NCBI RefSeq assembly: GCF_000347775.1
Contig: NZ_APAT01000022.1
Coordinates: 124,001-188,000, forward strand
DNA: 64,000 nt
DNA from: Marinobacter santoriniensis NKSG1
GTDB lineage: Bacteria; Pseudomonadota; Gammaproteobacteria; Pseudomonadales; Oleiphilaceae
Direction: 5' to 3'
Shown here: positions 54,978 to 63,520 of the stretch, in pieces
Position numbering within the stretch: position 1 is the stretch's first letter
Layout: every line of letters begins with the position of its first letter
Notes under the pieces: generated by a model
Databases searched by the model: none
Told to the model about the DNA's origin: nothing
What the model saw: only the letters and a program-made list of their open reading frames with translations
Translations under genes and position numbers: made by a program

Positions 54978-55064
54978 CGGGGTGGTGGGGGTATTTTCCC
55001 TTGGAAATGGAACTCGCTTCGCTCAGACATCCATTTCTGGCGGGAAAATACCCCCACCACCCCG
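54978..55064. repeat. Core-conserved hairpin repeat, copy D (reverse orientation)
   Basis: Outer arms at 54978-55000 and 55042-55064 (beginning CGGGGTGGTGGGGGTATTTT) are exact 23-bp reverse complements. Inner arms GAAATGG/CCATTTC flank the reverse core AACTCGCTTCGCTCAGACAT (55011-55030). Sequence inside the outer arms is almost identical to copy A (34.4 kb), while the arms themselves differ. It starts 24 bases after the MFS stop codon. Confidence 0.78.
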
Positions 55065-55223
55065 CTCTAGCTGACAACGGTGATGTCGTTGACGAAATGA
55101 TGAAAAAAATCGGTAAATAAAAAAGAGCAAAGGGTTCGAGGTTTTTCCCCTGGCTTCCCCGCAGCATCTGTATCGGTCCAACCCAATTCAGACCATGGTA
55201 AGCTCTCGCGTTAACTGAAAACC

Positions 55224-55327
55224 TGGGCGGGTGTGGGGGTGCAGTTGGATTTGGACCGGAGAAAGATGTCTGAGCGCAGCGAGTTCTTTCCCGGCCCAAA
55301 TCCAAGTGCGCCCCCGCGCCACCCCCA
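55224..55327. repeat. Core-conserved hairpin repeat, copy E (forward orientation)
   Basis: The core GATGTCTGAGCGCAGCGAGTT (55265-55285) lies between GAAA and CTTTC. Outer arms GGGGGTGCAGTTGGATTTGG and CCAAATCCAAGTGCGCCCCC pair with a mismatch and a wobble. With copy D it occupies the 420-base gap between the MFS gene and hrpB. The ~155 bases between them are AT-rich around 55100-55135 and show no gene. Confidence 0.72.
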
Positions 55328-55373
55328 ATCCTCTCAGTCTTAACCCAGACCAAAACAAGCCAAACGAAACCTC

Positions 55374-57860
55374 ATGCTCCCAATCGACCACATCCTCCCG
55401 GATCTGAAGCGCACACTGGAACAGACCACCACGGCCCTGCTCCAGGCGCCGCCGGGTGCGGGTAAAACCACCCGGGTGCCGCTGGCGTTGCTGGATGCGC
55501 CCTGGCGGGAGGACCGCAGGATTCTGATGCTGGAGCCCCGGCGCCTGGCCGCCCGGTCCGCTGCCCGGTTCATGGCGAAGCAGTTAGGTGAGAAACCGGG
55601 GCAAACGGTGGGCTATCGGACGCGGCTGGATACCCGGGTGTCGGCGTCCACCCGCATCGAGGTGGTGACCGAAGGCATTCTGACCCGGCTGATCCAGAAC
55701 GACCCCATGCTGGAGGACTATGCGGCGGTGCTGTTCGATGAGTTTCATGAACGGTCGCTGCAGGCGGACCTGGGTCTGGCGTTGGTGCGGGAGTCGCAGC
55801 AGGCGTTGCGGGAGGATCTGCGGTTGCTGGTGATGTCGGCGACGCTGGATACCGCGCCCATTGCCCGGGTGCTGGGGGATGTGCCGGTGATCACCAGTGA
55901 AGGCCGGATGTTTCCGGTGGAGGTGTTTTATCGGCCGGCGCCCCCCCGGGACCGTAATGCTCGACTGGAGGACCGGGTGGTGGCCGTGGTGTCTGAAGCA
56001 CTGGAACAGCAGAGTGGTTCGTTGCTGGTGTTCCTGCCCGGTGCCGGGGAAATCCGGCGGGTGGAACGTCGGCTACGGGATGCGTTGCCAGCAGGGGCAA
56101 CGGTGGCGCCGCTGTATGGCAACCTGAAAGCCGAGGAGCAGGATCGGGCGATTTCGCCGGCGCCTGAGGGGCAGCGCAAGGTGGTGCTTGCCACGGCGAT
56201 TGCGGAGACCAGTCTGACCATTGAAGGCGTCCGGGTGGTGATCGACAGCGGTCAGCAGCGCCGGGCGGTGTTCGATGCCAATAGTGGCATGACGCGCCTG
56301 GTCACCGGTCGTGTTTCAAAAGCCTCGGCGGAGCAGCGCAAGGGCCGGGCTGGCCGGGTGGAGCCGGGGGTGTGCTACCGGCTTTGGAGCGAGTCCGAGC
56401 AGTTCGGGCTGGCGGAGTTTACGCCGCCGGAGATTCAGGAGGCGGATCTGGCTCCTCTCGTGCTGGAGCTTGCCCAGTGGGGTGCGCGGGAGCCGGAACA
56501 GGTGGCCTGGGTGGATGCGCCGCCGCAGGCCCACTGGAATCAGGCGGTCGCCCTTCTTCGTTGGCTCGACATGCTGGATGACGAGGGTGCCGTTACCGAA
56601 CACGGCAAGGCCGCACGGGAGCTGGGCATTCATCCGCGACTGGCCCATATGGTCTTGCGGGGACGTCGTCTGGGGATGGCCGTTCCGGCGGCGGAACTGG
56701 CAGCGCTGCTGGAAGAACGGGATCTGCTGGGACCGGCCGCGGGTGCCGATCTGCACGAACGCCTTCGGGTTTTGCGGGGGCAGTCCGGAGGCGTCCGGGT
56801 GGATCCCAGCCGGCTGAAAGCCATTCGCCAGTCGGTCAGGCGCCTGGTGGGCGATGACCGACAAACGGATGAGTTGCCAACCGATGCCCAGGTCGGACGT
56901 TTGCTGGCGCTCGCTTACCCGGACCGGATTGGCCGCCGTCGACCGGGCGCTGCACCCCGATATCAGCTCAGTAATGGCAAGGGTGCCGTGCTTCGGGACG
57001 AGGATGCGCTGGCCCGCCACGAGTGGCTGGTGGCCGCGGATCTGGATGGTCATGCCCGGGAATCCAGGATCTATCTGGCGGCACCCGTGGATCTTCCGGA
57101 TCTGGAGGAGGATCTTGGCGGCCATATCCATGAACTCGAGGACGCACTCTGGGACGATGCCCGGGGGACGGTGGTCGCGCGGCGGGTCCGGAAGCTCGGC
57201 GAACTGGTGTTGGAGGAAAAAGAACTGGGGAAGCCGGCCCCGGAGCTGATCCAGCAGGGTCTGGTGAACGCGGTGCGACGAAAGGGGCTGGCCAGTCTGC
57301 CATGGAGCGACGCCAGCCGGCAGTGGTGTGCCCGGGTAAAACTGCTTTCGAGAACCTTTCCCGGAGACTGGCCCGACGTTGACGACGAAGCCCTGCTTGC
57401 GACCCTGGAGACGTGGCTTTCCCCGTTCCTGGTGGGCATGCGGCGCTGGGCCGACCTGGCAAGACTGAATCTGCTGCCGGCGCTCAACAGCCTGCTGGAT
57501 TACCGGCAACAGCAGAAGCTGGATGAGTTGGCACCGGGCGCCCTGACGATACCGACAGGCCAGAAGGTGTCGCTGGACTATACCGCTGACAACGGCCCGG
57601 TCCTCGCTGCCAAGCTTCAGGCCCTGTTCGGATGGACGGCAACGCCCCGGGTGGCCGGTGGCCAGGTTCCCGTGGTGATTCACCTGTTGTCGCCGGCGCA
57701 ACGGCCATTGGCGGTGACCGCGGACCTGGCCAGTTTCTGGCGCAATGCCTACCCGGAGGTCCGCAAGGACATGCGGGGTCGCTACCCCAAGCATCCGTGG
57801 CCGGAAGACCCGTTCACGGCCGAGCCCCAGCAGGGAACAAAGAAACGCCCTGCTCGCTGA
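55374..57860 (+). CDS. hrpB: ATP-dependent RNA helicase HrpB
   Basis: 828-residue DEAH-family helicase. Walker A QAPPGAGKTTRVPLALL (GAGKT 28-32) is followed by DEFHER in place of DEAH (near 122-127), the SAT motif in VMSATLDT, and VVIDSGQQRRAVFDANSGMTRL then QRKGRAGRVEPGVCYRLWS (motif VI). Helicase-associated and HrpB C-terminal domains complete the length typical of HrpB. Role in bacteria is poorly defined. Its last 47 bases overlap the convergent eIF2B-like gene. Confidence 0.96.
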   Translation: MLPIDHILPDLKRTLEQTTTALLQAPPGAGKTTRVPLALLDAPWREDRRILMLEPRRLAARSAARFMAKQLGEKPGQTVGYRTRLDTRVSASTRIEVVTEGILTRLIQNDPMLEDYAAVLFDEFHERSLQADLGLALVRESQQALREDLRLLVMSATLDTAPIARVLGDVPVITSEGRMFPVEVFYRPAPPRDRNARLEDRVVAVVSEALEQQSGSLLVFLPGAGEIRRVERRLRDALPAGATVAPLYGNLKAEEQDRAISPAPEGQRKVVLATAIAETSLTIEGVRVVIDSGQQRRAVFDANSGMTRLVTGRVSKASAEQRKGRAGRVEPGVCYRLWSESEQFGLAEFTPPEIQEADLAPLVLELAQWGAREPEQVAWVDAPPQAHWNQAVALLRWLDMLDDEGAVTEHGKAARELGIHPRLAHMVLRGRRLGMAVPAAELAALLEERDLLGPAAGADLHERLRVLRGQSGGVRVDPSRLKAIRQSVRRLVGDDRQTDELPTDAQVGRLLALAYPDRIGRRRPGAAPRYQLSNGKGAVLRDEDALARHEWLVAADLDGHARESRIYLAAPVDLPDLEEDLGGHIHELEDALWDDARGTVVARRVRKLGELVLEEKELGKPAPELIQQGLVNAVRRKGLASLPWSDASRQWCARVKLLSRTFPGDWPDVDDEALLATLETWLSPFLVGMRRWADLARLNLLPALNSLLDYRQQQKLDELAPGALTIPTGQKVSLDYTADNGPVLAAKLQALFGWTATPRVAGGQVPVVIHLLSPAQRPLAVTADLASFWRNAYPEVRKDMRGRYPKHPWPEDPFTAEPQQGTKKRPAR

Positions 57861-58659
57861 TCCGGCCCGAGACCAGTGATTCCGGGACGGTTTCGAAGTA
57901 GATATTGCGGGGGGTAATGCACGACCCTTCCGGAGCCTGAAGTTCCTCGCCCGGCATTTCTTCCAGGGTCACGGTCCTGCTGGTTTCCGGGCTGTCCCGG
58001 AAGCTGTCGGCCAGCACCCAGAAAGGGACTCCCCGTTCCCGGGCGGCCAGGGCCAGCAGTCGGGTGCCGGCCTTGTTGATGAAGTGGTGGTCGGCGAGCC
58101 AGCAGTCGCAGCCGGTGATCACCAGATCTGCCCGACCCACGAACAGCGCCATCTGGGCGTCGGTAATCAGGGTTACCGGAACAGCGAGTTCATCCAGCTC
58201 ACGGGCCAGCCCGTGCCCTTCCTGGCCCGGACTGCTCTGGGTACAGATGACCGACACCGGTCGCTTCTCCCTGGCCAGTCGCCGGAACAGGGCCAGTACC
58301 ACCGAGCTGGCGCTGTGGGTCATGATGACCGCCCCATCGGGAATCTTCGCGAGGGCATGGTCGAGAATTCCGTTGGTGGCCTGTTCAAGCTGCTGCAGAA
58401 CACTGCGTACTGCTTCGCCCGGCCGTTCAGGCTGCGCCCGCAACCGGGTCTCCACTTTCCCGATGGCATTGCCGATGACTACCATGCTGGGCCGGGCATG
58501 TTTCAGCGCGGTCAGCAGAGCCTCATTTTCCGGGATAGAGGGACCGACCTTGTCCAGATAGTCCGCCAGGTCCCGTAGGGTTCTCAGGGCCAGCTTTGTG
58601 GCTCCCGACTGATGATCGTTTTTCAGCGCCGATAGCAGCGCTTCTGCCTGCGCATCCAT
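57814..58659 (-). CDS. eIF2B alpha/beta/delta-like protein (IF-2B family)
   Basis: 281 residues. The Rossmann-like C-terminal half carries ALAKIPDGAVIMTHSASSVVLALF, TSSPGQEGHGLARELDELAVPVTLITDAQMALFVGRADLVITGCDCWLADHHFINKAGT and LVLADSFRD-like segments (FWVLADSFRD). These match the eIF2B/ribose-1,5-bisphosphate isomerase/MtnA superfamily. Bacterial members of this length usually lack an assigned reaction; a sugar-phosphate isomerase activity is possible. Convergent with and overlapping hrpB. Confidence 0.85.
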   Translation of the reverse strand: MDAQAEALLSALKNDHQSGATKLALRTLRDLADYLDKVGPSIPENEALLTALKHARPSMVVIGNAIGKVETRLRAQPERPGEAVRSVLQQLEQATNGILDHALAKIPDGAVIMTHSASSVVLALFRRLAREKRPVSVICTQSSPGQEGHGLARELDELAVPVTLITDAQMALFVGRADLVITGCDCWLADHHFINKAGTRLLALAARERGVPFWVLADSFRDSPETSRTVTLEEMPGEELQAPEGSCITPRNIYFETVPESLVSGRISEQGVSLFPAGARP

Positions 58660-58697
58660 GGCCGTGTTCCGGAAGGGTTTGTGTCAGGTTAGCAGGG

Positions 58698-59450
58698 TCA
58701 GGGAGCGAGTAAAAAGACGCCGGCGCGAAGGACCAGGAGGAGGCCTGTGACCAGCAGGACGCCATAGACCGCCCTTCGGAAATGGATCTCGTTAAGGCGC
58801 TGGTGGAGATATTCCCCCACCAGGACCCCGACCACCAGAAGTGGCAGATACCACACCAGGTGGCCGGCGCTGGCGGTAAGGCGACCATCGAACAGGTAGA
58901 GCAGGCTGAGCGTCAGGTTCAGCGTGAACCACACTGTCAGCAGGGTTGCCCGGGTGCGGCCCTTGTTCAGCCGGATACCGGCCAGGGCGTGGACCAGAAG
59001 TGGACCGCCGGAGGCGAACAGGCCATGGGTAATGCCCGCCGCCAGGGTGATGCCCCGGCTGGCGTTCAGGCTGTGGGGGATGGCCTCGTGTCCGCCGGAC
59101 AGGCGCCACAGTTCCCGGCCGGCAAACCAGACCACCAGCGCGCCGAACAACAGTCTGAGACTGTTGGCGCCCAGCCAGGGTGCCAACAGATACCCGGTTA
59201 CCGTACCGGTCAGCATCAGGGGCAGTATGAGGGTTTTCAGACGGTGCCAGTCGATATGCCGACGATGTTTCCAGGTCAGGAATCCGCTCATCAAGACGTT
59301 CAGTGGAACCAGTACCGGCAACATCTCGGAAATGGGCAACAGCAACGCCCCCAGGGACAGGGCGATGACGATGGATCCGAACCCGGTGATGGCTTCGATG
59401 GTGTAGGCGAGCAGGATGGCACAGCCAAGCCAGACCCAGGGATCGATCAT
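58698..59450 (-). CDS. TauE/SafE family membrane transporter
   Basis: 250 residues with about eight hydrophobic helices in two similar halves: ILLAYTIEAITGFGSIVIALSLGALLLPI and GITLAAGITHGLFASGGPLLVHALA are the paired TauE/SafE motifs. These proteins export sulfonates, sulfite or other small anions. It overlaps the SDR gene upstream by ATGA, so it is in the same operon as the oxidation cluster. Substrate unknown. Confidence 0.9.
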   Translation of the reverse strand: MIDPWVWLGCAILLAYTIEAITGFGSIVIALSLGALLLPISEMLPVLVPLNVLMSGFLTWKHRRHIDWHRLKTLILPLMLTGTVTGYLLAPWLGANSLRLLFGALVVWFAGRELWRLSGGHEAIPHSLNASRGITLAAGITHGLFASGGPLLVHALAGIRLNKGRTRATLLTVWFTLNLTLSLLYLFDGRLTASAGHLVWYLPLLVVGVLVGEYLHQRLNEIHFRRAVYGVLLVTGLLLVLRAGVFLLAP

Positions 59451-60256
59451 GCGACCGGACCCTCGGCGCCATTCGGGATATCACCGGCGAACTTCCGTCG
59501 CACGGTTCGCAGGTACAGCGATGGCGCGATTCGCCAGAGCAGGCTTCCCAGGCGCGACACCGGTTCCGGCATCAGCCAGCGTTGTCGTTTGCACCAGGCG
59601 CGGTCGATCCGGCGGGCCGTGTCATCGGCACTGGCCATGCCGCCCACGGTGGAGCGGGCGTGTCTGGCCCGTCCGCCGTCCGCCCCCAGGGCGTTGTGTT
59701 CGATCGGCGTGTCCAGGAAGCTGGGGTAAACCATGAGCACATGGACGCCCCGGGGCTCCAGTTCCAGTCGCAGCACTTCGAAGAACTGGCTCAGTGCGCT
59801 CTTTGCGGCGCAGTAGCCGGCCCGGCCGGGCACGGGCATCCAGCCGGCCATGGAACCAATACTGATGATACTGCCCCGGCTTTGCTCAAGCAGGGGCAAC
59901 GCCAGCTGGGTGAGTTCCACCGGCCCCTGCCAGTCGACCGCCATGACCTTCCGGAACACCTCCGGCCGGGTGCTGATGGCCGGTGACCGGTGGGTAATTC
60001 CGGCGTTGTTCACCAGCAGGTCCAGGCGTCCGAAGGTGCTCTGGATTTCCCGTATCAGGTGTTCCAGTTCCGGGCGTCGGGTGACGTCAACGGTGACGGT
60101 GTGCACCCGCGTATCGTCGCCGAGTTCCGCCCGTCGTTGTGCCAGGGCTTCGGTGTTGATATCCGCCAGGACCAGGCAGTGCCCCGCGCGATACCAGTGA
60201 CGGGCCATGGCCCAGCCGAGGCCGCTGGCGGCGCCGGTAATCAGCGTGACAGTCAC
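59447..60256 (-). CDS. Classical short-chain dehydrogenase/reductase
   Basis: 269 residues from the GTG giving MTVTLITGAASGLGWAMARHWY, which overlaps the preceding stop codon as GTGA. The frame is open upstream but within the epimerase gene. The NAD(P)-binding TGAASGLG, LVNNAGITHRSP, the catalytic Ser in IISIGSMAGW and YCAAKSAL (YxxxK) are all present. Probably interconverts an alcohol and a ketone on a hydrophobic substrate, given its neighbours. Confidence 0.93.
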   Translation of the reverse strand: MTVTLITGAASGLGWAMARHWYRAGHCLVLADINTEALAQRRAELGDDTRVHTVTVDVTRRPELEHLIREIQSTFGRLDLLVNNAGITHRSPAISTRPEVFRKVMAVDWQGPVELTQLALPLLEQSRGSIISIGSMAGWMPVPGRAGYCAAKSALSQFFEVLRLELEPRGVHVLMVYPSFLDTPIEHNALGADGGRARHARSTVGGMASADDTARRIDRAWCKRQRWLMPEPVSRLGSLLWRIAPSLYLRTVRRKFAGDIPNGAEGPVA

Positions 60257-61194
60257 AGGTCCCCCTTCTGCCGGGCATGGGCAATGAAATGGTCGAAGGT
60301 CTCTTCCGACGTTTTCTGTAAACGGTAACCGAACTCCTCCTTGAGTCGACGATTGCTGAGCACCGGGCGGTACCTCAGAAAATTGACCTGTTCCGGGCCA
60401 ACCGGTTTGCCCAGCCATTTCGCCACCTGCAGCCCGGCTCTGACAACGGTGGCCGGCAGGGTAACCAGTGGTTTGTTCAGCTTCTTCGCAATGTCGCCGA
60501 TGGTCAGGGCGCCATCGCCGGCCATGTTAAAGCGCCCGGCGCGATCGTCCCGTATGCCCTGCTCCATGGCGGCCAACACGTCCTGGTCCCAGATGAACAC
60601 GAAGGGCGAGTCACTGCCCCGGATCGCCAGCAGCCTGGGTGCCAGGAACAGACCCGTGATCTGGTTGCGGGTCTCCGCGCCCAGCACCGTGCCGGGGCGG
60701 AAGATCAGTTGTTGCAGTTCCGGATGTTCGGTCCGGTAGGTGGCCAGCATTTCTTCGACCAGCCGTTTGTGGTCGGAATAGGCAAATTCGGGATTGCCTC
60801 GCAGTGGATCGTTTTCGTCGATCCATTCCGGGTTGTCCGGGTGGTAACCGTAGGCGGCGCCGGAGCTGGTTACGGTGATGTGCCGGACTCCGGCCGCGAT
60901 GCAGGCTTCCAGCACATTTCGGGTGCCGTTGACGTCGATGTCGTGGTCACGCTGTCGATCCGACGAGGCCTGAAGGATGGAGGCGAGGTGAACCACGTGG
61001 GTAATGCGATTGTCGCTCAGGTGGCGGGACAGATCAGGATCCCGGACATCGACGATTTCCAGGGGGAAGTCCAGGTCCTGCCGTGGTCGGATGTCGGTAC
61101 CGATTACGAAGAAATCCTTCGCCAGCCGGTTGCCCAGTTGGTGGCCGATGTAGCCGGCGGCGCCGGTGATCAGGATACGTTTGTCGGTGGTCAT
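60253..61194 (-). CDS. NAD-dependent epimerase/dehydratase (extended SDR)
   Basis: 313 residues. ILITGAAGYIGHQLGNRLAKDF carries TGxxGxxG, DVRDPDL and VVHLAS follow, and the active site is VTSSGAAYGY with YSDHKRLVEEML (YxxxK). The group includes 3-beta-hydroxysteroid dehydrogenase-like enzymes acting on lipophilic alcohols. It sits between the BASS transporter and the SDR gene (5-base gap and 4-base overlap), so it is clearly co-transcribed. Confidence 0.92.
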   Translation of the reverse strand: MTTDKRILITGAAGYIGHQLGNRLAKDFFVIGTDIRPRQDLDFPLEIVDVRDPDLSRHLSDNRITHVVHLASILQASSDRQRDHDIDVNGTRNVLEACIAAGVRHITVTSSGAAYGYHPDNPEWIDENDPLRGNPEFAYSDHKRLVEEMLATYRTEHPELQQLIFRPGTVLGAETRNQITGLFLAPRLLAIRGSDSPFVFIWDQDVLAAMEQGIRDDRAGRFNMAGDGALTIGDIAKKLNKPLVTLPATVVRAGLQVAKWLGKPVGPEQVNFLRYRPVLSNRRLKEEFGYRLQKTSEETFDHFIAHARQKGDL

Positions 61195-61198
61195 GGCG

Positions 61199-62113
61199 TC
61201 AGCTTTGTTGTTGTACGGGTTCGGGGATCGGGCGCCGGGCCCAGATCTGGGAGAGCGTCAGGCCGGATACCAGGTGCCATACGCCCCAGAAGGCGGTAAT
61301 GAGCATCATGCCGCCGGCATCGGGGAAGAAAGTGAACAGGATCACCAGTCCCAGTCCGGAATTCTGGATACCGACTTCCAGCGTGACGGCCCGTTGGTCC
61401 GGGACCGAAAGGCGCATCAGCCGGGCCATTCCGTAGCCCAATGTCAGCGCCAGCAGGTTATGGCCCACGACCAGCCAGAAGAAGGTGTGGAACTTCGCCA
61501 GAAACAGGTCGACATTGTTGAAGAAGGCAATGGCCACGAACGCCAGGAAAATCAGCAGTGAGGTAAAACGCAGCGGTTTTTCGCTACGCTCGGCAAGGGA
61601 CGGAAACCGCCCGCCCACCAGCATGCCCAGGACCAGAGGCAGTGCCAGTACCAGAAGTACCAGCATCAACACGTTCTCCGGTTGCAGCGCAATCTCCTGC
61701 AGGTAGCCCCGGGTATGCGGGTTGAGCCATCCATAGAAGGCAAAGTTCAGGGGTGTCATCACCGTGGCCGCCAGGCTGGAAATGGCGGTCATGCTGACCG
61801 AAACGGCGACGCTGCCCCGGCTCAGCCAGGTCATGATGTTGGAAAAGCTGCCTCCGGGACAGGAGGCCACGAGAATCATGCCGAGGGCCAGTTGCGGATC
61901 GATCCCCAGAGCCCAGGTGAACAGGCAGGTGGCCGCCGGCAACAGCACGAACTGGGCAAACAGACCCGCTACCGGTGCCCGGGGAATGGACAGGACCCGC
62001 CGGAAATCGGCCGGCCTCAGGTTCAGGGACACCCCGAACATCATCAGGGCGAGTATGGCGTTCAGCGTAATCAGGCTGGCCGGGTTGAAATGAATGGTCA
62101 GGGGAGCAGACAT
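61199..62113 (-). CDS. Bile acid:sodium symporter family (BASS) transporter
   Basis: 304 residues with nine or ten hydrophobic helices. ALMMFGVSLNLRPADFRRVL, GMILVASCPGGSFSNIMTWLSRGSVAVSVSMTAISSLAATVMTPLNF and AVTLEVGIQNSGLGLVILF hold the Na+-binding discontinuous-helix motifs of the SBF family. It imports organic anions with Na+. It lies between the flavin monooxygenase and epimerase genes (6- and 4-base gaps), which suggests it takes up their substrate. Confidence 0.93.
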   Translation of the reverse strand: MSAPLTIHFNPASLITLNAILALMMFGVSLNLRPADFRRVLSIPRAPVAGLFAQFVLLPAATCLFTWALGIDPQLALGMILVASCPGGSFSNIMTWLSRGSVAVSVSMTAISSLAATVMTPLNFAFYGWLNPHTRGYLQEIALQPENVLMLVLLVLALPLVLGMLVGGRFPSLAERSEKPLRFTSLLIFLAFVAIAFFNNVDLFLAKFHTFFWLVVGHNLLALTLGYGMARLMRLSVPDQRAVTLEVGIQNSGLGLVILFTFFPDAGGMMLITAFWGVWHLVSGLTLSQIWARRPIPEPVQQQS

Positions 62114-62119
62114 TGGCCT

Positions 62120-63421
62120 TTATCCCCTCTGCCCGGGTTCAAGTTGATCGATGTCCCTGGCCAGTGCCTCCAGGTAGGTGTCCTTGTTGACGTAGTAGGC
62201 CATGCGCGCGAGCTTGATGTAGTGATAGCCGCCGTCCAGACGTTCACCGGTGCGGGCCTGTTTCCGCTGCCGGAGGGCGCTGGCGGCGGCCGAGCCTTTC
62301 TGCTGCTCCCGGATGAACAGGGCCGCCAGACGGGCCTGTTGGTTGCGACCTTCCCAGCCCAGACCGGTAGCCTCCACCATCCCCATCAGGAACAGGTTGT
62401 TGTAGTCCGGGTGCATCATGTTCAGGTACAGCCGGGGCGCGTCCTCACCCTCCGGCCAGTTGAGATGCGTCCGATCGATGAACGGGTAGTTCAGCAGGTA
62501 ACCGGTGGCCATCAGGATCATGTCGTAGTCAGCCTGCTCGCCATCGCTGAAATGGACCGTCTTGCCTTCGACCCGCTCAATACTGCGCCGGGGCCGGATG
62601 TCGCCGTGTCCCAGGTGATGCAGGATCAGTGAGTTGATCACCGGGTGGGATTCGTACATCCGATAGTCCGGGTCCGGCAGTCCGTAATCCGAGGGTTTGC
62701 CCATGACCAGGCGGATCAGCAGAGCATCGAGGCGTTGTTTGAGCGGACGTGGGAGTTTCAGCTTGCCGCCGATGGTATCCACCGGTTTGCCCTTGAGGAA
62801 TTTCGGCAGAAAGTAATAGCCCCGGCGCAGGCTCATATCCACCGAGCGGGCGTGATGGACCGCATCCACGGCGATGTCGGCGCCAGAGTTGCCACAACCG
62901 ACAATCAGCACTCGCTTGTCGTGGAAGATGTCCGGACTCCGGTAGTCCGCGGAATGCAGCAGGTCTCCGGTGAAGGTGCCCGGCAGGGTTGGCATGTTGG
63001 GGGTGTGCAGGGTGCCGTTGGCGATCATCACGCCATCGAATCGGCGGGTCTGCTGCTCACCTTCGTGTTCGGTGGTGATTTGCCATTGTTCGCCGTCCGG
63101 CACCACCTCGATCACGCGGGTGTTGAATTCGTAATGCTGCCGCAGGCCGAAATGATCCACAAAGTCCTGGAAATAGGCCCTGAGTTCATGGTGGCTCGGG
63201 TACTGGGCGACGGAATCCCCCATGGGAAATTCTGCAAACTCGGTCATCCGCTTGGAGGAGATCAGGTGCGCGGTGTCATACATGGTGCTGTGGGGGTTAT
63301 CGATATCCCACAGACCGCCGACATCACTGTGAAGCTCGAATCCGGTAAACGGAATCCCCTGTTTCTGGAGGTTGCGGGCGCAGGCGAGGCCCATGGGCCC
63401 GGCACCGATGACTGCATACAT
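62120..63421 (-). CDS. Flavin-containing monooxygenase (class B)
   Basis: 433 residues from the ATG giving MYAVIGAGPMGLACARNLQ. FAD-binding GAGPMG is at 6-11 and the NADP-binding VLIVGCGNSGADIAVD near 178-192. Between them the FMO fingerprint FTGDLLHSADYRS fits FxGxxxHxxxY. LMATGYLLNYPF is the ATG-containing segment of the family. It oxygenates nucleophilic heteroatoms or ketones with NADPH and O2. First gene of the five-gene operon and divergent from the AraC-type regulator. Confidence 0.93.
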   Translation of the reverse strand: MYAVIGAGPMGLACARNLQKQGIPFTGFELHSDVGGLWDIDNPHSTMYDTAHLISSKRMTEFAEFPMGDSVAQYPSHHELRAYFQDFVDHFGLRQHYEFNTRVIEVVPDGEQWQITTEHEGEQQTRRFDGVMIANGTLHTPNMPTLPGTFTGDLLHSADYRSPDIFHDKRVLIVGCGNSGADIAVDAVHHARSVDMSLRRGYYFLPKFLKGKPVDTIGGKLKLPRPLKQRLDALLIRLVMGKPSDYGLPDPDYRMYESHPVINSLILHHLGHGDIRPRRSIERVEGKTVHFSDGEQADYDMILMATGYLLNYPFIDRTHLNWPEGEDAPRLYLNMMHPDYNNLFLMGMVEATGLGWEGRNQQARLAALFIREQQKGSAAASALRQRKQARTGERLDGGYHYIKLARMAYYVNKDTYLEALARDIDQLEPGQRG

Positions 63422-63520
63422 GATGGCTTTTCCTGATTTTGTTTTTATCATCCCGTATCTTATGAGCTTACGAACCGGTTTTCCCGACCGGACGGGACAC
63501 AAACCACGACAATTCGAGCC
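63422..63520. promoter_or_regulatory. Divergent control region of the monooxygenase operon and the AraC-type regulator
   Basis: 99-base AT-rich gap between two divergent starts, the typical place for AraC-type activator sites. I see no clear half-site pair; CCGGTTTTCCCGACCGG near 63476-63492 is a small inverted repeat (CCGGT...ACCGG). Confidence 0.4.
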
